From the NCBI GenBank assembly GCA_022844205.1, contig JALHMF010000006.1, forward strand, positions 69,501-133,500: a stretch of 64,000 nt of DNA, written 5' to 3'. Made by a program: the position numbers and the translations under genes. This document shows, piece by piece, positions 35,815-44,058 of the stretch. Source of the DNA: Xanthobacteraceae bacterium. Its GTDB lineage: Bacteria > Pseudomonadota > Alphaproteobacteria > Rhizobiales > Xanthobacteraceae. The notes under the pieces are model-generated. The model was given only the letters and a program-made list of their open reading frames with translations, was not told the origin of the DNA and searched no databases. How positions within the stretch are numbered: position 1 is the first letter of the stretch; each line of letters starts with the position of its first letter.

Positions 35815-37206
35815 ATGACCGGCAACCTCGTCTCATTCCTCTATCTGATCGCGGGCGTGCTCTTCATTCTCGCCTTGCGCGGGCTGTCGAGTCCGGAAAC
35901 CTCACGGCAGGGCAACTGGTTCGGCATGGCGGGCATGACGATTGCGGTCGTTACCACGCTCGCCGCATCGCCGCCCGCAGGTCCCATCGGCTGGGCGCTG
36001 GTGATCGGCGGGATCGCGGTCGGCGGCGCGATCGGTGCCTTCATCGCGCGCAAGATCGCGATGACGCAGATGCCGGAACTGGTCGCCGCTTTTCACTCGC
36101 TTGTTGGTCTTGCGGCCGTGCTCGTTGCGGCCGGCGCGCTTTACGCACCGGAGGCGTTCGGCATCGGAGCGCCGGGGGCGATCAAGGGTGCGACCCTCGT
36201 TGAGATGTCGCTGGGTGCCGCCATCGGCGCCATCACCTTCACCGGATCGGTGATCGCGTTTATGAAACTCTCCGGCCGCATGAGCGGCAAGCCGATCATT
36301 CTGCCCGCGCGGCACTTTGTGAACATCGCGCTCGCGGTATCGATTGTCGCCTGCATCGTGATGCTGGTCCGCACCGAGAGCCATACGCTGTTCTGGGTGC
36401 TGGTGGCGTTGTCGCTCTTGATCGGAGTCCTCATCATCGTGCCGATCGGCGGCGCCGACATGCCGGTCGTGATCTCGATGCTGAATTCCTATTCCGGCTG
36501 GGCGGCGGCCGGGATCGGCTTCACACTCTCCAACACCGCGCTCATCATCACGGGCGCGCTGGTCGGGTCGTCCGGCGCGATCCTGTCCTACATCATGTGC
36601 AAGGGTATGAACCGCAGTTTCATTTCGGTGATCCTTGGCGGGTTCGGCGGCGAGGTGGCGGCATCGGGCAAGGCGGAAACGCGGCCGGTGAAGCAGGGCT
36701 CGGCGGACGACGCGGCTTTCATCATGAAGAATTCTTCCAAGGTCATCATCGTGCCGGGTTACGGCATGGCGGTGGCGCAGGCCCAGCATGCGCTTCGCGA
36801 GATGGTCGACAAGCTGAAGGAAGAAGGCGTCGAGGTGAAATACGCGATCCACCCGGTCGCGGGCCGCATGCCCGGCCACATGAACGTGCTCTTGGCCGAG
36901 GCGAATGTGCCCTATGACGAAGTGTTCGAGCTTGAGGACATCAATTCGGAATTTGCGACCGCCGATGTGGCTTTCGTGATCGGCGCGAACGACGTGACCA
37001 ATCCCGCGGCCAAGACCGACAAGACATCGCCGATCTACGGCATGCCGGTGCTGGACGTGGAGAAGGCCAAGACCGTGCTCTTCATCAAGCGCGGCATGGG
37101 CTCCGGCTATGCCGGCATCGAGAACGAGCTGTTCTTCCGCGACAACACCATGATGCTGTTCGCCGACGCGAAGAAGATGGTCGAGAACATCGTCAAGGGG
37201 CTTTGA
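35815..37206 (+). CDS. pntB: NAD(P) transhydrogenase subunit beta (PntB)
   Basis: 463 residues. The first 270 contain eight to nine membrane helices that form most of the proton channel (domain II). The rest is the NADP(H)-binding domain III with KVIIVPGYGMAVAQAQHALREM, HPVAGRMPGHMNVLLAEA, VIGANDVTNPAA and the ending VENIVKGL. It completes the three-part transhydrogenase. The start is ATG 35815 with GGGGAGAAC upstream, immediately after the repeat. Confidence 0.97.
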   Translation: MTGNLVSFLYLIAGVLFILALRGLSSPETSRQGNWFGMAGMTIAVVTTLAASPPAGPIGWALVIGGIAVGGAIGAFIARKIAMTQMPELVAAFHSLVGLAAVLVAAGALYAPEAFGIGAPGAIKGATLVEMSLGAAIGAITFTGSVIAFMKLSGRMSGKPIILPARHFVNIALAVSIVACIVMLVRTESHTLFWVLVALSLLIGVLIIVPIGGADMPVVISMLNSYSGWAAAGIGFTLSNTALIITGALVGSSGAILSYIMCKGMNRSFISVILGGFGGEVAASGKAETRPVKQGSADDAAFIMKNSSKVIIVPGYGMAVAQAQHALREMVDKLKEEGVEVKYAIHPVAGRMPGHMNVLLAEANVPYDEVFELEDINSEFATADVAFVIGANDVTNPAAKTDKTSPIYGMPVLDVEKAKTVLFIKRGMGSGYAGIENELFFRDNTMMLFADAKKMVENIVKGL

Positions 37207-37219
37207 GCGGGATCAGCGC

Positions 37220-37636
37220 TCAACTGCAATTGCCCAGGCACTTCATTAATTCGCCGTTCACCCGGTTCACACAAGCCGATTTCGTCATGTCGTTGCCAGA
37301 ACTCATGCAAGAATTAGAATCGCGCGCCTGATTGTTGTAGCATGTCGAGCAGCTTCTCGGTCCGGCACCGGGCGGGCGGCATTTCCATCCGCCGGAATTG
37401 AAACAGGTGTGTCCGTCCGGACAAGAGTAAGTGATGTTCTGGGTGCCCTCACGCACCGTCGCGCAGGTCACCTTGGCCTGTCGCAGGAAGCCGAATTCGG
37501 CGGCTTCTGCTTGGGAGGTTTGACCGGTTTTCATCGAGAACGCTGTCGCCGGCTGCAGCAGTGGCCCAATTACCGCGGCTGTGAAGATCGCAAAAAAGAG
37601 AATGACGGGACGTGAGGCCGTAAGGCGCATGCGCAT
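37220..37636 (-). CDS. Small secreted cysteine-rich protein, unknown
   Basis: 138 residues from ATG 37636 (GGGGGATTG upstream; ATG 37690 is in frame). The signal peptide is TASRPVILFFAIFTAAVIG...ATA. The mature part has ten cysteines in motifs such as VTCATVREG, SCPDGHTCFNSGGWKCRPP, SCSTCYNN and SSGNDMTKSACVNR, ending CLGNCS. The even number and spacing suggest five disulphides and an extracytoplasmic place. I do not recognise a named family. It is convergent with pntB and divergent from the hydrolase gene. Confidence 0.7.
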   Translation of the reverse strand: MRMRLTASRPVILFFAIFTAAVIGPLLQPATAFSMKTGQTSQAEAAEFGFLRQAKVTCATVREGTQNITYSCPDGHTCFNSGGWKCRPPGAGPRSCSTCYNNQARDSNSCMSSGNDMTKSACVNRVNGELMKCLGNCS

Positions 37637-37795
37637 GGCAATCCCCCGCGGATCGTGTTTCCCCGCTTTCAGTCGCTCCCAGAACGCCAACAGTGAGGCC
37701 TACTATCCGGGATAACGCAATCTCTTTCTGCAATTTTGCCATGGTGTGCAGTTGGGAAATTGCACCACGGATAGAAGGAAGGTATCGGGTCGTTT

Positions 37796-38590
37796 ATGGC
37801 GCAGTTGAAATCCATCGCGATTTTCGCACTCGTATTTTACGCGGGGCTGGTCGGGCTGCTGTATCTGTTGCAGCGCTCGCTGATGTATTTCCCCTATACG
37901 GTGCGCATCGAACCGGCGGCGGTGGGTTTCAACCAAGCGTCGGAAGAAATCCTGGAGACGCCCGATGGCGAGAAGCTCGTCGTCTGGCACGTTCCGCCTC
38001 AAGGCGAAAAGCCGGTGCTCCTTTATTTCCACGGTAATGGCGGATCGCTTGCGGGACGCGCGCAGAAATATGCGTTGCTAACAAAGGACGGACTTGGCCT
38101 CGTGGCGCTTTCCTATCGCGGTTATGGGGGTTCAACCGGATCGCCCAGTGAAACCGGGCTGATGACCGATGCGATGGCGGCCTATCAATTCGCTGTTTCG
38201 AAATACAAGGCCGAACGCATCGTTCTCTGGGGAGAGTCGCTTGGCACCGGTGTTGCGGTGGCGCTCGCGGCGAGCCATCCGGTTTTCAAGATCGTGCTGG
38301 AAGCGCCGTTCACCTCCGCCGCCGACATTGCCGCGTCGGTCTATCCGATCGTGCCGGTGCGATGGCTGATGAAGGACCAGTTCCGGTCGGAAGAGAAGAT
38401 CGGAAACGTGAAGGCGCCGATCCTCGTGTTGCACGGCGCGCGCGATGGCGTCGTTCCGATCCGCTTCGGCGAGCGGTTGTACGAGAAGATCACGTCGCCC
38501 AAACGCTTCGTGCGCTTTCCGGAAGGCGGGCACGAATGGCTGGAGAAGTTCGGTTCGCTGGAAGTGGCGAGGAAGTTTATTGAGGAGTGA
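37796..38590 (+). CDS. Membrane-anchored alpha/beta hydrolase (BEM46-like)
   Basis: 264 residues. One N-terminal membrane helix (SIAIFALVFYAGLVGLLYLL) is followed by RSLMYFPYTVRIEP, typical of the BEM46/YpfK-like hydrolases. The core has LLYFHGNGGSLAGR (oxyanion), YRGYGGSTGSPSE, nucleophile elbow WGESLGTG, and late Asp and His in HGARDGVVPI and EGGHEW. The catalytic triad is therefore complete. The substrate is unknown; the fold should sit on the periplasmic or cytoplasmic face of the inner membrane, which the sequence does not settle. Confidence 0.87.
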   Translation: MAQLKSIAIFALVFYAGLVGLLYLLQRSLMYFPYTVRIEPAAVGFNQASEEILETPDGEKLVVWHVPPQGEKPVLLYFHGNGGSLAGRAQKYALLTKDGLGLVALSYRGYGGSTGSPSETGLMTDAMAAYQFAVSKYKAERIVLWGESLGTGVAVALAASHPVFKIVLEAPFTSAADIAASVYPIVPVRWLMKDQFRSEEKIGNVKAPILVLHGARDGVVPIRFGERLYEKITSPKRFVRFPEGGHEWLEKFGSLEVARKFIEE

Positions 38591-38596
38591 AACTAT

Positions 38597-38708
38597 CGTC
38601 GTCCGGCCGAGCCGCGCAGCGGCGAGAGCCGGGACCGCTGTAGAGTTCGCTGAAATCGATCCCGGCTCGCGCTTGCCCGTGACGCGGGCTCGCTTGGCCG
38701 GGATGACG
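38597..38708. repeat. Palindromic repeat (GTCATCCCGGCC type), degenerate copy
   Basis: Starts CGTCGTCCGGCCGAGCCGCG and ends CTTGGCCGGGATGACG, with inner GAGAGCCGGGACC and GATCCCGGCTCGCGC. It lies between convergent genes (hydrolase and TPR lipoprotein) and may help end both transcripts. Confidence 0.75.
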
Positions 38709-38717
38709 GGCCTTGCG

Positions 38718-39602
38718 TCAATTCAAATTGTACGTCGCGCCCGGCTGCCCGCCGACGCGCCGGAAGCCGGCCTGCGCGGGCTGGTAGTTCTGATTCAGGC
38801 CCAGAGCCTTGGCGAAGGAACCGGCCGCCTGATCGCGGTCGCCCAGCCGTTCATAGGCCATGCCGCGGCTGGTCCAGATTTCGACCGAGCGCGGTTCGCG
38901 CTCGACAGCCTCGTCGAAATCGCGGGCCGCGGTCTTGAAATCGTTGACCGCAAAATAGGAAAGCCCGCGCGCAAGCAGCGGCTCGGAGGCATTCCTCGAT
39001 AAGCTCAAAGCTTTGCTGAAATCCTCGATGGCCTGCTTGTGCAGGCGCTGGCTCTGATAGACGAGCCCGCGATTGTGAAACGCCTGTGCATCGTCCGGTT
39101 TGAGCTGAACGGCCTTGTTGAAATCGGCGAGCGCCTGCTGGGGGTGACCCTGCGCGCGATGGATGTTCCCGCGCCCGACATAGGCGGCTGCATAGGTCGG
39201 GTCGAGCTGGATCGCGCGGTTGTAGTCGGCCATCGCGAGGTCTGGCCGCTTGATCTCGCGGTGAACGAGCGCGCGGTTGGCATAGGCCGGCGCGTAGCGG
39301 GGGTCGATCTGGACGGCGCGATTGAAGTCCGCGAGCGCCTCGTTGTAGCGCCCGGCGCTGCCGAGCACGGAGCCGCGCATGTTGTAGGCCTGCGGATCGT
39401 TCGGGTTGCGCTGGATGACTTCGGAGAGCGAGCGCAGATTGGTGGGTGAGGAGATCGCCTGCACCTCGTCGTCGTCGAGGCCCGAGACGCCCGGCACCAT
39501 GGTCGAGCAGCCGCCGGCGACAAGGGCAAATGCGAGCATGGCCACGCGCCCGATGCCGGCTGCGTGACGCAGGCTGTAAGCGCTCCCCCGATCCCGATCC
39601 AT
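38718..39602 (-). CDS. TPR-repeat lipoprotein
   Basis: 294 residues. A signal segment ends in a lipobox LVAGGC (Cys32), so it should be lipid-anchored. About six tetratricopeptide units follow from residue 60, each close to NPNDPQAYNMRGSVLGSAG, YNEALADFNRAVQIDP, PDLAMADYNRAIQLDPTY, PQQALADFNKAVQLKP and HKQAIEDFSKALSL. It resembles NlpI-like lipoproteins that scaffold peptidoglycan hydrolases, but assignment to that group is inference. The last 25 residues are polar (GGQPGATYNLN). Confidence 0.87.
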   Translation of the reverse strand: MDRDRGSAYSLRHAAGIGRVAMLAFALVAGGCSTMVPGVSGLDDDEVQAISSPTNLRSLSEVIQRNPNDPQAYNMRGSVLGSAGRYNEALADFNRAVQIDPRYAPAYANRALVHREIKRPDLAMADYNRAIQLDPTYAAAYVGRGNIHRAQGHPQQALADFNKAVQLKPDDAQAFHNRGLVYQSQRLHKQAIEDFSKALSLSRNASEPLLARGLSYFAVNDFKTAARDFDEAVEREPRSVEIWTSRGMAYERLGDRDQAAGSFAKALGLNQNYQPAQAGFRRVGGQPGATYNLN

Positions 39603-39715
39603 TCGTTACTTCTTGCTTGCGGCTTGCGGCGAGTTTTGGGCTGCAGGCAGGCCCTGGAAATGCAAACGCGGGCAGATGGTTAATCTGCCCGCGCCTGAAA
39701 TCAAGTTCGCTCTGC

Positions 39716-40039
39716 CTAGCGCGGGCCGCCGCGTCCGCCGCCGCCCATTCCACCGCCGCTGCGTTCGCCGCCACGGCCACCGGGGCCGCCGGCACCCGGG
39801 CCGCCGCGGCCCGGAATGATTTTCGGCTTCATCGGGATCAGGCCTTCGCGCTGCGCCTTCTTGCGGGCGAGCTTGCGGGCGCGGCGGATGGCTTCCGCCT
39901 TTTCGCGCGCCTTGCGCTCGGAGGGCTTTTCGTAGTGGCCGCGCAGCTTCATTTCGCGGAAGATGCCTTCGCGCTGCATCTTCTTCTTCAATGCCTTCAA
40001 AGCCTGATCGACATTATTGTCGCGAACGAGAACCTGCAC
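39716..40039 (-). CDS. rpsU: 30S ribosomal protein S21 with glycine-rich tail
   Basis: 107 residues starting with GTG at 40039 (AGAGG upstream). The first 68 are a standard S21: [20 protein letters not shown], then [18 protein letters not shown] and a run of Arg/Lys/Ala. S21 is a small-subunit protein that helps initiation near the anti-Shine-Dalgarno. The last 30 residues are almost only Gly, Arg and Pro ([15 protein letters not shown]), a longer tail than most S21 proteins. The longer open frame upstream of the GTG is non-coding. Confidence 0.95.
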   Translation of the reverse strand: MQVLVRDNNVDQALKALKKKMQREGIFREMKLRGHYEKPSERKAREKAEAIRRARKLARKKAQREGLIPMKPKIIPGRGGPGAGGPGGRGGERSGGGMGGGGRGGPR

Positions 40040-40182
40040 GTGTTGCCTCTCAAAAATTCGGGTTGAACGGAGATCGGCGGATGGGCCGGTAGAGGTGGCG
40101 CCAATGCCGCCGAATTGCGCGGGAAGTACCAGAAGCCGGCCGCAAAGTCCACTAGGCCGCGCCGAATGCCGTTTCTCACCGG

Positions 40183-40210
40183 AAATGGCGGCGCGCAACC
40201 GCCGCCATTT
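40183..40210 (-). terminator. Strong hairpin after the small membrane-protein genes
   Basis: Eleven-bp perfect stem AAATGGCGGCG / CGCCGCCATTT with a 6-base loop, 20 bp beyond the stop of the 50-residue gene. The T tract is only three bases, so the call as a terminator is moderate. Confidence 0.5.
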
Positions 40211-40229
40211 CAAGGACGGAAGCCGAGGC

Positions 40230-40382
40230 TTACTTGACCTGAATCTTCGGGACTTCGATCTTGATCTCGGCTGTCTTGTTCGCGCCCGGGTACCAGCCAA
40301 ACGCGTAAGCCATCGCCACAAACACTACTAACCCGCCCAGAATCAGCCCGAGCATTGCATTGCTACCACTGTTGTCGGCCAT
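40230..40382 (-). CDS. Small single-helix membrane protein A (50 aa)
   Basis: 50 residues: a short polar start [10 protein letters not shown], one membrane helix ([20 protein letters not shown]) and a tail [29 protein letters not shown] lies upstream. It shares the pattern AYAFGW(Y/F)P and a PKI-containing tail with the protein encoded just upstream (40399-40620), so the two look like tandem paralogues. I recognise no named family. Short proteins with AxAFGWxP helices do occur in rhizobial genomes, but no function is known to me. Confidence 0.72.
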   Translation of the reverse strand: MADNSGSNAMLGLILGGLVVFVAMAYAFGWYPGANKTAEIKIEVPKIQVK

Positions 40383-40398
40383 TGTACGTTCTCCTTGA

Positions 40399-40620
40399 TC
40401 AGTTGTTGTGAGGTAGTTCGATCTTCGGCATCTCCGGGAGCGGGAAGCTCGCGGTGTCGAAAGATGTCGGGAACCAGCCAAATGCGTAGGCGGCGCCCGC
40501 GGTGATGATGGCAATCCCTGCAATCAATCCGAGGAAACTGAAGCCGCCATATTCCGGCTCGGCTTCGGGGCGTTTCCTGTGGCGAGCGAGAGGCTTCTTT
40601 TTCAGTGTCGATTTGGGCAT
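40399..40620 (-). CDS. Small single-helix membrane protein B (73 aa)
   Basis: 73 residues: a basic start (PKSTLKKKPLARHRKRPEAE), one membrane helix (FSFLGLIAGIAIITAGAAYAFGW) and a tail ending EMPKIELPHNN. The start ATG 40620 has GGGAAGGAGGCGAAC upstream. Positive charges before the helix suggest that end stays in the cytoplasm. It ends 16 bp before the smaller paralogue at 40230-40382, so they are likely one operon. It is divergent from the tartrate dehydratase gene. Function unknown. Confidence 0.75.
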   Translation of the reverse strand: MPKSTLKKKPLARHRKRPEAEPEYGGFSFLGLIAGIAIITAGAAYAFGWFPTSFDTASFPLPEMPKIELPHNN

Positions 40621-40728
40621 GTTCGCCTCCTTCCCCCCTTGATTGCTTGAAAACCGTTGGGGGATCAGAAAGGTTCCGAGGGTTTTTCGAGGTCCATTCG
40701 TCTGTTCCGTCTCCCACCGGGTACATTC

Positions 40729-41901
40729 ATGCGCATCACCGGCATCGCCGACATCGTCGTTCCGATCTCGTCCTCCATCCGCAACGCCTACATCGACTTC
40801 TCGACCATGACCGCGAGCGTGGTCGCGGTGTTCACCGATGTGAAAAAAGACGGGAAGCCGGTCGTGGGCTTCGGTTTCAATTCCAACGGCCGCTATGCGC
40901 AGCAGGCATTGCTGCGCGAACGCTTCATTCCACGGCTGCAATCGGCCGCGGCGATGGAAATCCAGGACGAGCGGGGCCTGATCGATCCGGCCAAGGCCTG
41001 GGCGGCGATGATGAAGAACGAAAAGCCGGGCGGCCATGGCGAACGTTCGGTCGCGGTCGGCGTGCTCGACATGGCGATCTGGGATGCCTTGTCCAAGGCG
41101 GAAGGCGTGCCGCTCTGGAAACTGCTCGCCGACCGCTACAACGACGGAAAATTCGACGAGGCGGCGTGGGTCTATGCCGCCGGCGGCTACTACTATCCGG
41201 GCGAAGACGTGAAATCGCTCACCGAGGAGATGAAACGCTATCTCGATCTTGGCTATTCGACCGTCAAAATGAAAATCGGCGGCGCCGATCTGAGCGCCGA
41301 CCTGAAGCGCATCGAGGCGGTGCTGACCATTCTCGGCGGCAACGGCGACAGATTATGCGTCGATGTGAACGGCCGCTTCGATCTGCAAACCGCCATCGAC
41401 TACGGCCGTGCAATCGAGCCGTTCAAGCTGCACTGGTACGAGGAACCGCTCGACCCGCTCGATTATCTGCTGCATGCGGCCCTCGCCACCGAATACATGC
41501 CGCCGCTCGCGACCGGCGAAAATCTCTTTTCGCATCAGGACGCGCGCAATCTGATCCGCCATGGCGGCCTGCGCCCGGACCGGGACTGGCTGCAATTCGA
41601 TCCGGCGCTCTCCTACGGTCTCGTCGAATATCTGCGCACGCTGGATACGCTGCGCGCGCATGGCTGGTCGCCACGGCGTTGCGTGCCGCATGGAGGCCAT
41701 CAGTTCGCATTGAACATCGCGGTTGGATTGGGTCTTGGCGGCAACGAATCCTATCCGCAGGTGTTCGCGCCGTTTGGCGGTTTCGCCGACAACACGCCGG
41801 TCAAGGACAGCCGCGTGAAGATGCCGGATATTCCGGGCGTCGGTTTCGAGGCGAAGAATGCACTCTATGCCGTGATGAAGCCGATGCTGGAGGCGGCTTG
41901 A
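40729..41901 (+). CDS. tarD: D(-)-tartrate dehydratase, enolase superfamily
   Basis: 390 residues of the mandelate racemase group. It follows the Bradyrhizobium D-tartrate dehydratase closely: PISSSIRNAYIDFSTMT at the start, NEKPGGHGERSVAVG, YAAGGYYYPG, VKMKIGG with the KxK base, metal-site VDVNGR, WYEEP and ATGENLFSHQDARNL, and the histidine-bearing RRCVPHGGHQ. The enzyme removes water from D-tartrate to give oxaloacetate. The start is ATG 40729; the ribosome site is weak. No transporter or regulator for tartrate lies beside it. Confidence 0.92.
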   Translation: MRITGIADIVVPISSSIRNAYIDFSTMTASVVAVFTDVKKDGKPVVGFGFNSNGRYAQQALLRERFIPRLQSAAAMEIQDERGLIDPAKAWAAMMKNEKPGGHGERSVAVGVLDMAIWDALSKAEGVPLWKLLADRYNDGKFDEAAWVYAAGGYYYPGEDVKSLTEEMKRYLDLGYSTVKMKIGGADLSADLKRIEAVLTILGGNGDRLCVDVNGRFDLQTAIDYGRAIEPFKLHWYEEPLDPLDYLLHAALATEYMPPLATGENLFSHQDARNLIRHGGLRPDRDWLQFDPALSYGLVEYLRTLDTLRAHGWSPRRCVPHGGHQFALNIAVGLGLGGNESYPQVFAPFGGFADNTPVKDSRVKMPDIPGVGFEAKNALYAVMKPMLEAA

Positions 41902-41910
41902 GCGTTCGCT

Positions 41911-42009
41911 TTAGGAAGCGGCACGGCGGTGCAGATAGACGGCCACTGCCCCAAGAGCAACTACAACGAGCGGCATTATGTAAAAGGCAAGAATTTGGGT
42001 CGACGTCAT
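41911..42009 (-). CDS. Tiny membrane protein, 32 aa
   Basis: 32 residues: MTSTQILAFYIMPLVVVALG, then AVAVYLHRRAAS. One membrane helix (about residues 6-26) ends in the positive LHRR. It starts with an ATG that overlaps the stop of the upstream membrane-protein gene (TAATG), the usual sign of translational coupling. Its size means it would normally be missed. Base composition is less GC-rich than its surroundings. I recognise no family. Confidence 0.6.
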   Translation of the reverse strand: MTSTQILAFYIMPLVVVALGAVAVYLHRRAAS

Positions 42010-42249
42010 TACCGCAACCCTCCAAGGATGTATCGAGCAAATATATGTAGGATAATTGCGGCAATAATCCAACCAGCGCTTCCGCTGAACAATGTCAACG
42101 TATTAATCGCTGCTCCAAAGCCTTGAGGACTATAGAACACAGCGGCGATGGGTGTGAGCAGGCCAATCGTGACGCAAGATGTAGCAACCGAGTTTAATGA
42201 AGTTGCCAGCAGCTTGGTGCGTTCGTTGTTGATGAGCTTTTTTTGACAA
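42009..42249 (-). pseudogene. Small two-helix membrane protein with frameshift in an A7 run
   Basis: From TTG 42249, behind a perfect AAAGGAGG, the frame reads MSKK and then leaves the sense frame at a run of seven A. With six A it reads MSKKLINNERTKLLATSLNS, continues through VATSCVTIGLLTPIAAVFYS and GFGAAINTLTLF, and ends in the helix GWIIAAIILHIFARYILGGLR, 79 residues in all. The sense continuation looks genuine: two hydrophobic segments, NERTKL before the first, and a stop coupled to the next gene. The extra A may be an error, a mutation or a slippage site. Confidence 0.6.
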
Positions 42250-42272
42250 AAAGCCGCCTCCTTTTGGTGAGG

Positions 42273-43382
42273 CTATCGAATTATTGATTCGGTGTCTTTG
42301 GTAATTCGCGTCACATGCCCCATCTTGCGGCCCGCCCGCGCTTCGCCCTTGCCGTACAGATGCACGCAGGCGCCGGGTTCGGCGGCGAGTTTTTCCCAAT
42401 CGTTCGCTTCCGCGCCGATCAGGTTGGTCATTTCCACGTTGCCCAGCCTGCGCGGCTTCGCGAGCGGCCAGCCCGCGACGGCGCGGATGTGCTGCTCGAA
42501 CTGGCTCGCGGTCGCGCCATCCATCGTCCAGTGGCCGGAATTGTGCACACGCGGCGCGATTTCGTTCACGAGCAATTTCAGTTTTCCGCTTTCATCCAGC
42601 ACGAACATTTCAACGGCGAGCACGCCGACATAATTCAGCGCCTCTGCGATCTTCGTGGCGATTACGATCGCCTGTCCGCCGAGCGCATCCGGCATTCGCG
42701 CGGGCACGCGCGATTTGTGCAGGATATGATCGCGGTGCAGGTTTTCTGTCGTGTCGAACGCGACGACCTTGCCGTCGCGGCCGCGCGCCGCCACAACCGA
42801 TACTTCGCGCCGGAACGGCACGAACTGTTCGAGAATGGAAGGTGCAGAGCCAATCGAAGCGAACGCCGCTTCTGCCTCCTCCGCGCGCTTGATCGTGGCT
42901 TGCCCTTTTCCGTCATAGCCGAGGCGGCGTGTTTTCAGCACCGATGGCGTGCCGATTCCGGCAACCGCCTGTTTCAGCGTTGCAATGGAATCGACGGCCG
43001 CGAATTTCGGCGTTGCGATGCCGAGCCTGTTGACGAACGTTTTTTCGACGATGCGGTCCTGGGTCGTTTCCAGCACCGAAGGATCGGGAAACACGGGCTT
43101 TCGCGACCACAGGAATTTCGCGGTGGCGGCCGGAATATTTTCAAATTCGTAGGTCACGACATCCACGGCATCAGCGAATTTCGCGAGGGCCGCCTCATCC
43201 TCATAGGCAGCACAGGTTTGCGCGGCGGAAACATCGAAGGCGCAGGAATCCATTTCCGGCGCATAGATGTGGCACTTCAATCCAAGCTCGGCTGCGGCGA
43301 GCGCCAGCATCCGGCCAAGCTGTCCGCCGCCCAAAATTCCGATGGTCGCGCCGGGCGCAAGCACGGGAAGTTTTTTGTTCAT
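42273..43382 (-). CDS. purK: 5-(carboxyamino)imidazole ribonucleotide synthase
   Basis: 369 residues of the ATP-grasp enzyme that carboxylates AIR to N5-CAIR in purine synthesis. GILGGGQLGRMLALAAAELG near the N-terminus is the family signature; VVTYEFENIPA, LKTRRLGYDGKGQ, SILEQFVPFRREVSV and EIAPRVHNSGHWTMDGA (catalytic loop) all follow in order. It starts 5 bp after the purE stop, so purE-purK form one operon on the minus strand. Confidence 0.97.
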   Translation of the reverse strand: MNKKLPVLAPGATIGILGGGQLGRMLALAAAELGLKCHIYAPEMDSCAFDVSAAQTCAAYEDEAALAKFADAVDVVTYEFENIPAATAKFLWSRKPVFPDPSVLETTQDRIVEKTFVNRLGIATPKFAAVDSIATLKQAVAGIGTPSVLKTRRLGYDGKGQATIKRAEEAEAAFASIGSAPSILEQFVPFRREVSVVAARGRDGKVVAFDTTENLHRDHILHKSRVPARMPDALGGQAIVIATKIAEALNYVGVLAVEMFVLDESGKLKLLVNEIAPRVHNSGHWTMDGATASQFEQHIRAVAGWPLAKPRRLGNVEMTNLIGAEANDWEKLAAEPGACVHLYGKGEARAGRKMGHVTRITKDTESIIR

Positions 43383-43387
43383 GGATT

Positions 43388-43876
43388 TCAGCGGGGCCGC
43401 TTGCCCACGGAAGCGGTCTGCTTCGCGCGGAAAGCATCGAGGCGTTTGGCGATGGCCTTGTCTTCGAGCGCCAGCACGGCGGCGGCGAGCAGGGCCGCGT
43501 TCTTGGCACCCGGTTCGCCGATCGCAAGCGTCCCGACGGGAATGCCGGCAGGCATCTGCATGATGGAGAGGAGGCTATCGATGCCTTTCAGCGCCTTCGA
43601 TTTCACCGGCACGCCGAACACCGGCAGCGGCGTCAGAGAGGCGGCCATGCCGGGCAGGTGCGCGGCACCCCCGGCGCCCGCGATCACCACCTTGAAGCCG
43701 TCGGCGCGGGCCGACTTCGCGAATCGGTAGAGCCGATCCGGCGTGCGGTGCGCCGAAACCACCAGCGCTTCGTAGCCGATCTTGAGCTGGTCGAGCATAA
43801 GCGCCGTCTGCCGCATGGTTGCCCAGTCGGATTTCGAGCCCATGATGATGGCGACGGGGCGCTTTCGCGCGGGCAT
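43388..43876 (-). CDS. purE: N5-CAIR mutase
   Basis: 162 residues, the normal length for class I PurE, which moves the carboxyl group of N5-CAIR to give CAIR. The phosphate-binding [23 protein letters not shown] with the catalytic histidine, and [21 protein letters not shown] are intact. It is the first gene of the purEK operon. Upstream, at 43917-44014, a two-hairpin repeat occupies the likely promoter or leader. Confidence 0.97.
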   Translation of the reverse strand: MPARKRPVAIIMGSKSDWATMRQTALMLDQLKIGYEALVVSAHRTPDRLYRFAKSARADGFKVVIAGAGGAAHLPGMAASLTPLPVFGVPVKSKALKGIDSLLSIMQMPAGIPVGTLAIGEPGAKNAALLAAAVLALEDKAIAKRLDAFRAKQTASVGKRPR

Positions 43877-43916
43877 TGAACAAAACCTCTGGCGCAGGAA
43901 AGCGCCGGATTATAGA

Positions 43917-44014
43917 GCATGATCCCGAAAAGTGGAGACCGGTTTTCGGAAAAGATCATGCTTAAACAAGAATCTAAACCATGATCGTTCTGTTTGAACG
44001 CATCATGGTTTAGA
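43917..44014. repeat. Double-hairpin intergenic repeat (GCATGATCCCGAAAA type)
   Basis: First hairpin: GCATGATC/GATCATGC outside CCGAAAA/TTTTCGG. Second: TCTAAACCATGAT/ATCATGGTTTAGA outside CGTTC/GAACG. This sequence class is, to my recall, scattered through Bradyrhizobiaceae and related genomes. It lies between the divergent purE and GGDEF genes. Confidence 0.8.
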
Positions 44015-44058
44015 GGTGGAAGGGTTGCTTGCAAGCGGATCGGGGCAGGGCGGTTAAG

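Noticed and set aside
42130-42399. An 89-codon minus-strand frame overlapping the purK end and the small membrane-protein gene
   Set aside because: Its first half is purK out of frame and its second half is the small gene out of frame after the A7 run; neither half looks like a protein.
42315-43730. A 471-codon plus-strand frame across purK and purE
   Set aside because: Antisense to two well-conserved purine genes and lacking any protein-like features.
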